The translations under genes were made by a program, and so were the position numbers. Positions 11,067 to 18,268 of a stretch of 64,000 nucleotides of DNA are shown one piece after another. The stretch spans positions 1 to 64,000 of the forward strand of contig JASANE010030220.1 in assembly GCA_030248225.1 (NCBI GenBank), read 5' to 3'. The stretch is from Trileptium ribeirensis (Eukaryota > Nematoda > Enoplea > Enoplida > Thoracostomopsidae). The notes under the pieces were generated by a model that ran no database searches, was not told the DNA's origin, and saw only the letters and a program-made list of their open reading frames with translations. How positions within the stretch are numbered: the stretch's first letter is position 1; the number at the start of each line of letters is the position of its first letter.

Positions 11067-12200
11067 ACAAGGCGGGGTGATCCCTAATATTTTGTATGGT
11101 CCACACCATCGAGGCGTAAGCTTCCTAGATGTTCCTGGAGTGGTATTGTGTCTATAAACCCAAACTAATTCTCCGATAGCGTGGTTCGCGAGTTCGCCTA
11201 TCGTACCTTAATCGATTTAATTCTTGAGCGGCTTTCATTGATTGGTAAGTACGCTCCCTAATAGAAGCCATCCAGCGCTGCGCGTTGGCCCTATAGGAAT
11301 GTGCTCCAGTGTATCCAGTAGCTGCACTATGCTTGTCATATTGTCCAGGCAACCTAGGGTAAAATCCATGCATCAGCAGGAATGGTGGGTATTTTGTCGC
11401 TGTATGTACCGAGGAGTTGTAGGCCATTATGCAAAATGGTAGGGATACGTCCCATGAGTGGTAATCATCCTGTGGTACACTTACTCGTAATAGATACAGT
11501 AATGTTCTATTGAACCTTTCAATTTCGCCGTTTGTCCGGGGGTGATATGCTAAACTCATGTGCCGAAATATTTGCATTTCCTGGCACAGCTCTTCGAACA
11601 TGTGTGCAGTAAAAGCACCTCCTCTATCAGAATAGAGCTCCCTGGGAGCTCCGTACCTATTGACTACCTCATATAGGAATATATGGGCCGCTGTATGAGC
11701 ATCCTGGTGCCTTATTGGCACTGCTATTGCAAATTTTGTAAACTGGTCTATGAATGCAATAACATAGGGATTGCCTGCCTGCGACCTAACTTGAATATCC
11801 AGTATGTCCACAAATACACGGTACATTGGTTGATTTGATAACGGAACCCTACCCAATCCGGTGGTTATCCGAGAAATTGGGTCCTTCGCGGACTGGCATA
11901 GGGTGCATCGCCTGATCCATTGTTGTACGTGTTCGGACATACCTTTCCAATAGTAAAACTGTTTTAGTTTAGCTATAAGCCGGTCACGGCCAGGGTGTCC
12001 TCCATATAAAGTATTGTGTTCATGTTTCAGTATTTGCTGTACGAGCGTGATAGGGACGCATAGCTTGTAATTTATATCTCCGGGTTGTAACGGATGCATG
12101 TATAATATCTTGGTATCGGCGGCTAGTTTAAAATAGTGTGCCCGCATTTCAATTCTTAGCGCACCCCTTAGGCCGTGTGTTGTTGTACAGGTACCACCAA
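10565..12200 (-). repeat. Integrase block, duplicate I
   Basis: Direct duplicate of 8971-10564. It holds the complete zinc-binding and catalytic domains of integrase. It has a small deletion near 12165, where the other copy reads TRPKAELGALR, which shifts the frame at its entry, and a 5-bp deletion near 11172 which shifts it after the catalytic core. Confidence 0.8.
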
Positions 12201-12222
12201 ATTGGACCCAGCTCCGGGTCAT
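11152..12222 (-). CDS. pol: Integrase, copy I (complete catalytic core)
   Basis: Retroviral-type integrase that would insert element cDNA into host DNA. It has an H2C2 zinc-binding domain (His 69, His 76, Cys 106, Cys 109). The catalytic triad is Asp 139 in FVDILDIQV, Asp 199 in LYSDRGGAF and Glu 235 in NGEIERFNRT, with exactly 35 residues between the last two (DD35E). The connector KYPPFLLMHGFYPRLPG is typical of Ty3/Gypsy. It follows RNase H after a linker at 12149-12535, from which it is frame-shifted by a small deletion near 12165. It loses frame after RREPRY (5-bp deletion) before the GPY/F module. It is the better preserved of the two integrase copies. Confidence 0.9.
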   Translation of the reverse strand: MTRSWVQFGGTCTTTHGLRGALRIEMRAHYFKLAADTKILYMHPLQPGDINYKLCVPITLVQQILKHEHNTLYGGHPGRDRLIAKLKQFYYWKGMSEHVQQWIRRCTLCQSAKDPISRITTGLGRVPLSNQPMYRVFVDILDIQVRSQAGNPYVIAFIDQFTKFAIAVPIRHQDAHTAAHIFLYEVVNRYGAPRELYSDRGGAFTAHMFEELCQEMQIFRHMSLAYHPRTNGEIERFNRTLLYLLRVSVPQDDYHSWDVSLPFCIMAYNSSVHTATKYPPFLLMHGFYPRLPGQYDKHSAATGYTGAHSYRANAQRWMASIRERTYQSMKAAQELNRLRYDRRTREPRYRRISLGL

Positions 12223-12535
12223 TTCGTTGTATATACGGTAAGAGCCGTACTAAATTGAAATCTGGGAGATCTGAAAAGAATGGCAGATATATATTTTCGT
12301 GTGTGTCCTGTGCGTCCTCAATTCGGACGGCTGGTAGTATCTCGGTTTCGTAGAGCATCATTAATTTCATGAGCCTATCAAACTCTTGTTCGGTTGGTAG
12401 TGTGGTTGCTCTTAGGCCCTTTGTTTCCGATTCGGTGCGAAATGGTCTTTTGGGTCCTCGAGCCTGAGGTCTGCCTTCAGAACTCGAGATAGTGGTTGTG
12501 CGGACCGACATCACTGGGGTTTCTCCTGAACCCAT
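12149..12535 (-). CDS. pol: Pol linker between RNase H and integrase
   Basis: Same frame as the RT/RNase H segment, separated from it only by a TAA at 12623-12625 (one change from CAA). It includes WWYLYNNTRPKG, matching the start of the duplicated integrase block. The frame is lost near 12165. No catalytic domain is visible; it appears to be the spacer that precedes the integrase zinc domain. Confidence 0.65.
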   Translation of the reverse strand: MGSGETPVMSVRTTTISSSEGRPQARGPKRPFRTESETKGLRATTLPTEQEFDRLMKLMMLYETEILPAVRIEDAQDTHENIYLPFFSDLPDFNLVRLLPYIQRNDPELGPIWWYLYNNTRPKGCAKN

Positions 12536-12622
12536 TCTAATTGGGATGGCACTTAGCGTGGCGGCTTGCTCGGTCAGCGTGGCTGGTGGTACTGTGGCTG
12601 CTTGTGTGTCAGCGACTAACTG

Positions 12623-13699
12623 TTATGGGATTGCTTCGGGATTGGGTTGGCTCGGAGGAGCCATCGGGCTCCCTGTTATAGGTGTTGGTGCACCGGTCGC
12701 GAGCGGTGTAGCAGTGCGTACGGGATAGGGCAGGTGCGATTGATCCCATGCTGCGCAGGTTGTTGGCGGGCGAGGTCCGGTGGGTCGTCCTCGACCGATC
12801 ATAAGGATTTCGTACGTATCACTTAATTCCTCAACTACAGATGGGTCGTATCTAGGGTCGCGTGATAGAGCATCTGCATTGCCATTTTCCTTACCTGGTC
12901 TGTATAATATTTCGAATCCCACGAATTCAAGTAATAGCTCACTTCGCCATTGGGACAAGCGTGAGTTTCTGGGTGGTTTATCAAAAAGAGTTTTAAGTGG
13001 TTTGTGGTCGGTCTCAACATGGAATTTGTGCCCTACTAAGTAATGCTTGAAATGTAATGCGGCCCACATGATGGCGAGAGCTTCAGTTTCTATTGCGGGG
13101 TACCTGCGTTGATAATCAAGGAGGGCCTTGCTAGCGTATGCTATGGGTTTAATGCCTTGTTTAGTTTTCTGGGATGACACGGCACCCATAGCATATCCCG
13201 AAGCGTCCGTTTGCAGGATAAACGGCTGCGTGAAATCGTGGTGGATTAGGACTGGCTCATCTAGCAATGCTTGTTTCAATTTCTTGAAAGCTTCCTCGCA
13301 CCTAGGGGTCCATTTGAATTCCGTGTCCTTACGTTTTAATTCATTCAATGGTTTACAGATATCTGAGTAATTTTGGATGAATTTATGGTAGTACCCTACA
13401 AGCCCTAAGAAACTTTGGAGCTGCTTCAACGTTTCCGGACGTTTAAATTCCTCTGTGGCTATTGCCTTTTCTGGGTCTGGTTTGACGACTTCGGTACTAA
13501 TTATGTGTCCTAAATACTTGAGGCTGCCTCGTCCGAAGTGACATTTTGAGGGTTTGAGTTTTAAGTTCGCCTTACGGAAACGATCGAAAACCCGAATCAA
13601 ATCTGCCAGATGGGCTTCGAATGATGGTGAGAAAACTAGGATGTCATCGATGTATATTAGACATTTTTCCCACTCAAGTCCTTTCAAAATCATTGACAT
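12623..13699 (-). CDS. pol: Reverse transcriptase C-terminal half and RNase H
   Basis: In the same frame as the 13724-15550 segment. It begins just after an in-frame TGA within the FGL..P motif of RT. It contains the RT active site YIDD (residues 16-19) and the thumb (SKCHFG, LKYLGH). RNase H acidic residues are Asp 165 (TDASGYAMG), Glu 206 (ETEALAI), Asp 231 (ETDHKPL) and Asp 276 (NADALSR). It would copy element RNA into cDNA and degrade the RNA template. The segment ends in a Pro/Thr-rich stretch and TAA at 12623. All catalytic residues are present, so the only visible damage here is the two nonsense codons. Confidence 0.93.
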   Translation of the reverse strand: MSMILKGLEWEKCLIYIDDILVFSPSFEAHLADLIRVFDRFRKANLKLKPSKCHFGRGSLKYLGHIISTEVVKPDPEKAIATEEFKRPETLKQLQSFLGLVGYYHKFIQNYSDICKPLNELKRKDTEFKWTPRCEEAFKKLKQALLDEPVLIHHDFTQPFILQTDASGYAMGAVSSQKTKQGIKPIAYASKALLDYQRRYPAIETEALAIMWAALHFKHYLVGHKFHVETDHKPLKTLFDKPPRNSRLSQWRSELLLEFVGFEILYRPGKENGNADALSRDPRYDPSVVEELSDTYEILMIGRGRPTGPRPPTTCAAWDQSHLPYPVRTATPLATGAPTPITGSPMAPPSQPNPEAIP

Positions 13700-13723
13700 G
13701 CAGCGTTCAAAGGCACCGGGAGA

Positions 13724-15550
13724 TCAATTCAGGCCGAATGGGAGGACATTATACTCGTACTGTCCGTGTACCGTCACGAAAGATGTCTTATCTTTGGTTT
13801 CAGGATCTAGTTCTAGCTGCCAAAATCCTTTATTTAGGTCCAAACTGGACATTAGTTTCGTATTCCTGAGGCATCCTAGTATGTCATCTATGCGTGGCAG
13901 CGGATACGCGTCCTGTTCTGCTACCGTGTTGACCTTCCGAAAATCAACACAGAGTCGGAGACAGCCGTCGCTTTTCGTTACGTTGACTATTGGAGATCCC
14001 CAAGGTGAGCTCGATGGGGCGATGAGGCCTGCGTCTAGCATGCTATTCAGTTCTTCCCTAAGTGGTTCGCGTAAAGAATGCGCCAGCCTATATGGTGCTT
14101 GTTTGATCGGCTTTGCATCCCCTGTTTCTATGCGATGCCGTTGTTCGGTGTATCGTCCCAGGTCAAAATCATGTGTGCTGAATACGTCGGCATTTTCAGC
14201 AATTGCGGTTTTCAGTTGTTTTAACTCAAAGGGTGACAGTAACGTCCTATCAAAATCTATTTTACTCAATACGGTTTGAGCCCGTTCATGATCAATGGAG
14301 CGCTTGCCTGCCTCGATGTGCTCGATAATCCTCTCGGGGTGGGTAGTGATATGGTTTAGTTGTTTAGCCTCCTTATGTTCCTCATATCGTATCAGATTTT
14401 GATTGGTGTCTTTAAGGAATTGTATTGTTGGATTGCTCATGACCTCTATGTGCCCAATAGTTTGTCCGGAGTATATGGTGACCGGTGTATTATCAAAATT
14501 GATGACGGCGATCGGTATGGTCCCCTGACTTCTGAGGACCAATGCGTGTGCCATAGCGATATCGGTCATTTCGGGAGCGGGGACAAATAGAGCCTGTCCT
14601 ACGCCTGTGTCAGCAATTTCGGGGATAGCCTTGATAAACGTTTCTGTATTTGGTTCGATGGTGGTGAGTTTTCTGCACATCACTGCTATTAAGGGTGGGT
14701 CATAGCACTCTAAGCCTGCGAAGGGTATTTTGGCTTCTTCCTCGTCTATGCCAATTTCTAAACAGCGCTCGCGAAAATTTATGATGCACTTTGGCAGCTG
14801 CGACAACAAATTTGTTCCTAAAATGCAATGGTACGGGGCGGTTTGGGTAACGAAGAATTCCGTCTGCACCTTAATAGGCCCAATCGATAAGGGTACACTT
14901 ATGCTACCGTCCAATGCTAATTCCTGTTTGGTGGCCGATACTATCCGTGTTGAATCGTCTGGGCGGGGCTGAAGGCCTAACTTACTTACCAAATGTTGTG
15001 ATACGATAGAGACGTCCGCGCCTGTATCGATCAACGTGAGGACTGGTGTCCGGTAGATGAAAGCGTTGATGAGCAACGGTGCGTCTGTGTGGTGCATGGC
15101 ATTGACTTGTCGGTGGTAAGATAGTGTGCGATGTCCCCTACGTTGCGCACGCTCGGATACTGCAAATAGTTCCGTAGGTTCTACCAGAACAACATCCTCG
15201 TCCTCATTGGGGTTATTTAGTCGAGCCGATCGATGAGGGCTCAATGTCCGCAATTCCAAGTGTTCCGCGGAGGCGGCTGGAGCTGAAACTGCAGGCCGGA
15301 CCGCATCTGAGGTACCATACTCGTTTCCGGTTTTGATGTTCAATTCAAGTCTCTTTGGGTTTGTTTGACTACATGATCGTTGTTGCCACCAGCGTTGTAA
15401 GCGTCCTCTTATACATTTAAGGCAAAAGCCTGCCTTCTTCCTGAAGTAAATGATAGCCCCTATGCCCACAACTACTAGCACGACAAGTATCCAAAGGTAA
15501 GGAGCTACTCCCGTCGTCGTAATGTACGGAAAGTCGATCACCTTCTTCAA
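13724..15550 (-). CDS. pol: Env membrane anchor + protease + RT N-terminal half
   Basis: A 608-codon open frame with unusual composition. It starts with the end of the envelope: a transmembrane helix (about residues 19-36, LWILVVLVVVGIGAIIYF) followed by a basic, Cys-containing tail (RKKAGFCLKC). Without any stop it runs into a retropepsin-type protease (LIDTGADVS, Asp 175) and the RT fingers and palm (SLDLNKGFWQL, Asp about 571; VHGQYEYNVLPFGL). An in-frame TGA ends it at 13724 inside the FGL..P motif, and RT resumes in the same frame beyond. Upstream, the env ectodomain enters through a frameshift near 15585. The usual order puts env after pol; here the anchor precedes protease in one frame, so an Env-Pol polyprotein or internal processing is implied. 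Confidence 0.88.
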   Translation of the reverse strand: MKKVIDFPYITTTGVAPYLWILVVLVVVGIGAIIYFRKKAGFCLKCIRGRLQRWWQQRSCSQTNPKRLELNIKTGNEYGTSDAVRPAVSAPAASAEHLELRTLSPHRSARLNNPNEDEDVVLVEPTELFAVSERAQRRGHRTLSYHRQVNAMHHTDAPLLINAFIYRTPVLTLIDTGADVSIVSQHLVSKLGLQPRPDDSTRIVSATKQELALDGSISVPLSIGPIKVQTEFFVTQTAPYHCILGTNLLSQLPKCIINFRERCLEIGIDEEEAKIPFAGLECYDPPLIAVMCRKLTTIEPNTETFIKAIPEIADTGVGQALFVPAPEMTDIAMAHALVLRSQGTIPIAVINFDNTPVTIYSGQTIGHIEVMSNPTIQFLKDTNQNLIRYEEHKEAKQLNHITTHPERIIEHIEAGKRSIDHERAQTVLSKIDFDRTLLSPFELKQLKTAIAENADVFSTHDFDLGRYTEQRHRIETGDAKPIKQAPYRLAHSLREPLREELNSMLDAGLIAPSSSPWGSPIVNVTKSDGCLRLCVDFRKVNTVAEQDAYPLPRIDDILGCLRNTKLMSSLDLNKGFWQLELDPETKDKTSFVTVHGQYEYNVLPFGLN

Positions 15551-16532
15551 CTGTTCGTCGGCTATCCGTTGGACCTAAGTTGGTAGCCTTGGCATGTTCT
15601 AATGAGCTCCAGGTGATAGACCTGAGAGGAATATCTGTGAAGTCATGTATGGTGATGTTAGATCCGATGTGAACGATGACCTCTTGAGCGTCTAATGTAC
15701 CAGCGAGCATTAGTTGTCCGACCACTAGTTGGGTATAATTACTGTGAGATAGCCATAGTACTCCATTTTCTGATATCTGGATGGTTTCTCCGCGCGTAAC
15801 GTGGCTGAGGTGCTTTTGCTTGGAGACCACAGCTTTGGGCTCTGCGGTTCGAATTAGTACTCCCTGCGCGGTGGTGTACACGTCGGTATGGTTGACCATT
15901 GGTCCTACCAATGCGCTGTTCCTGCATATGCGGCGCGTGTCATCTGGAGCGTCTTCGCCCATAATGATCCAATCCAAACAGCGTGAAGAATGGTCGGTGG
16001 CCAACGCGTGAACCTCGCAAAAAGCAATGCCGGGTCGCGTGTTGCATGCGTGGAGGTTCAACATCTCATATCGTGCCTGTTTAACTCGCGTAGCGTATTC
16101 TGGCAGGGGTAATCTCATGTGCGCACTACGCTCTGGTACGTTCCAACCGACGTTGTATATCCGAAAATAAGGCCGGACGTCGTCCGACCTGACTAGCGGT
16201 ACCCTTAGGATGAATGCAGACTTGAACGTACCCAGGTCAATGTGCACTGGGTAAATTTGCCCGAATTGGTAAGCTAACGCCGGCTCGCGTGTTAGTATAG
16301 TTTGCCATATTCTCGGGTCCTTTTCGAATAGACGCTTTAGTGTCGTGGCATCCACTACCTTGGGTGATAATTGCCCGCTCATCATGGCTTCCATGACGGC
16401 GTCAACTGAAGAGCGCAGGCTAGTGCGAAACATATGGCTTACCAATTCGCGATGCACCTCTGTCACGTAGCGTTGTTCCTGGCACCTGGCCTGTTCTATC
16501 ATGCCAACCACTTCCTGCATTTCATGGTGCAA
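15417..16532 (-). pseudogene. env: Envelope-like protein, ectodomain part 2
   Basis: Continues the ectodomain in a different frame after a small indel near 16540. It starts with a helical stretch (MIEQARCQEQRYVTEVHREL) that follows the fusion-peptide-proximal heptad region of the previous fragment. It contains several cysteines (NLHACNTRPGIAFCEVHA, SRCLDW, RRICRN) and N-glycosylation sequons (NHT, NYT, NIT). Near 15585 the real reading moves to the pol frame. This ORF's last 50 or so codons are the anchor region read in the wrong frame. The ectodomain has no counterpart I can name; its arrangement (cleavage site, fusion peptide, heptads, Cys-rich region, anchor) resembles F-type class I fusion glycoproteins of errantiviruses and related viruses. 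Confidence 0.65.
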
Positions 16533-17674
16533 GAAGGAGTAAGATCCTCGTTAGCGAGTGTTAATTTCAAAATTGCTCGCGAGTTGCCCTGGGCCACACT
16601 GTGAGTTTTTCGCATTTCCTTAGATAATGCTATCCCCTGTTTATTCAGGTCCTTTAGATGCACTGCATTTGTCAAGGCTACCCCTACTCCTAAAAATCCT
16701 GTAACTACGCCAGCAGCTCCGGCCAGTGCGGCGAGGAATCTTTTCTTACGAGCCATAAGCTCTTCACAAAAATGGACGTTCGCTTCGCAATATTCGCGCA
16801 TTAGAGCCATGTAATAACTCGTGTCTAGCACACCCTGATATGTTCTCCTTAATTCTCGTTCCAACTCCTGAATTTTACGTTGTAAATCCGGCATAGTAGT
16901 ACAATTCGGGTTGGGACAGCAGTCTTCCAGGCATGGTTTACCCCTGGGGGTGTAGACACACCACGCCATACCGGTTGCTTGCCTGCTCGGTTGTAACCCA
17001 TCTAGGGACAACCGCAAAACGATCGGTAGAAAAGTGGATCGCGCGGCGGTTATTACCAGGCCCTGCGGTTCGATTAGCGTACCTACTTGTTGGTTAACCA
17101 TGGCCCCTAAGCGTGCTACCTGGTCCGAAAATGGCGTGGCGATTGCCTGGGTTTGACCCAATTGTTCGACGACAAGCAAAAAAAGCATTATTCCCATAAA
17201 TCTAATCCATCGGCTCCACAATCCTGCAGCTGCTGCATATTGCCGGCTTAGTCTGTTTGGGAGGGGCCGTACCGACCTGGTCAGTATTGCGCGGCCACCC
17301 TCAGTTACGTCAACATACGGTTCGTCTTCGAGGTTGTCGTTGTCCGGGAGTGAGTCGAGTTCGGAAACCACGTCGTCCGAGTCGAGCGTTGCAATGGCGG
17401 ACATGTTAAATCCGCCTTCACTCATGTCACTGGGCGCTGTACTCAACTCGCTCTCGATCTCCTCCTCGTCCATGAATGTTATGTCCGCGTCCGGGTTGAC
17501 AATCGAGCCTGTGTCCATGTCGTCGTCCGGATCAGTTTGCCAGATATTTTGCGCGGGCTGACGCAACCATAATAGTCTCAGGTATAGCAGTTCTTCGCGT
17601 TTCTGCACGCGGTCTACTTGCTTAAAAATAGCATTCGCTATGACTGCATATACAATGTGGTCAATTGACAGCAC
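16499..17674 (-). CDS. env: Envelope-like protein, N-terminal part with fusion peptide
   Basis: 391 codons, starting with GTG, so the true start is upstream or internal. In order: a short hydrophobic stretch; an acidic region (about 45-125); a signal-sequence-like hydrophobic segment (about 155-177, RWIRFMGIMLFLLVVEQLG); a Cys-rich motif (CLEDCCPNPNC, 248-258); a coiled region; RKKR at 309-312 (16739-16750 on the plus strand), a furin-type site; and then the very hydrophobic, Gly/Ala-rich segment FLAALAGAAGVVTGFLGVGV, followed by a heptad-like region. This layout is that of a class I fusion protein, with cleavage freeing the fusion peptide. It shares its frame with the protease-RT ORF, suggesting that two compensating indels lie in between. 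Confidence 0.75.
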   Translation of the reverse strand: MLSIDHIVYAVIANAIFKQVDRVQKREELLYLRLLWLRQPAQNIWQTDPDDDMDTGSIVNPDADITFMDEEEIESELSTAPSDMSEGGFNMSAIATLDSDDVVSELDSLPDNDNLEDEPYVDVTEGGRAILTRSVRPLPNRLSRQYAAAAGLWSRWIRFMGIMLFLLVVEQLGQTQAIATPFSDQVARLGAMVNQQVGTLIEPQGLVITAARSTFLPIVLRLSLDGLQPSRQATGMAWCVYTPRGKPCLEDCCPNPNCTTMPDLQRKIQELERELRRTYQGVLDTSYYMALMREYCEANVHFCEELMARKKRFLAALAGAAGVVTGFLGVGVALTNAVHLKDLNKQGIALSKEMRKTHSVAQGNSRAILKLTLANEDLTPSCTMKCRKWLA

Positions 17675-18240
17675 CGGTGCAATGGACCGGATTCGCCATA
17701 TTCAGTAACGAGGTAGTCCAGCAAGTACGGTGCACTGGTCACAGTTTCTAACCACTCTAAGTTAGCTTCTCGGTATGCGATCAACTCAGAGGCTGTGTGC
17801 AACCCATATGTGCGACTGGATTGGATGGTAATAGTTCCGTTGGGTCGGACGATGCCATATTCAGCAGACAAATTTCCCGTATAGTCCCACTCGCCGTGAT
17901 ACGTGATGAAAGTACAACCGCGGGTGGGCATAAAACTAGTGTTGTGTCGTCCCTCGCACGCCTGGCATGTCCGAAGGATGGGAATCTGAGAACGGTATAT
18001 TTCAGTAATGGCCTCGGTGATACTCATTGCATTTAACACCCGGGCAATTAATTCCAGTAAGCCTTCGAGGTGTCTCACCATACCACTGCTGACATGGATC
18101 CCGGCCATAGTGTGCAAGAACGGAGATGCGAACCCTAACAGCCCGGACACAACAGCAGCATCCCGCCGTTGCTCCAGTGGGGCTGTTCCAGCCGCTCGGG
18201 CCAGGAGCAACTGGTGGGCATGGCATATCCGCTCCGACAC
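17638..18240 (-). CDS. ORF A, glycoprotein-like, unknown
   Basis: 200 codons from a GTG; the frame is open further up to at least about 18300, overlapping the end of ORF X in another frame. It contains a basic doublet followed by a hydrophobic stretch (RRDAAVVSGLLGFASPFL), a helical region (VRHLEGLLELIARVL), a CQAC motif and sequons NTS, NLS and NGT. It overlaps the next fragment (17674) by 37 bp in a different frame, so it may be the N-terminal part of the same envelope protein separated by an indel, or a distinct surface protein. I do not recognise a family. Confidence 0.5.
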   Translation of the reverse strand: MSERICHAHQLLLARAAGTAPLEQRRDAAVVSGLLGFASPFLHTMAGIHVSSGMVRHLEGLLELIARVLNAMSITEAITEIYRSQIPILRTCQACEGRHNTSFMPTRGCTFITYHGEWDYTGNLSAEYGIVRPNGTITIQSSRTYGLHTASELIAYREANLEWLETVTSAPYLLDYLVTEYGESGPLHRCCQLTTLYMQS

Positions 18241-18268
18241 AGCGATGACTCTTCGATAAAATAAGGCC

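Noticed and set aside
13724..13726. Alternative genetic code (TGA or TAA read as amino acids)
   Set aside because: XPR1 exons use the standard code without internal stops, and frameshifts accompany the stops in the element. Decay is simpler.
13554..14279. 241-codon plus-strand ORF opposite RT
   Set aside because: It is the antisense shadow of a strongly supported RT coding region.
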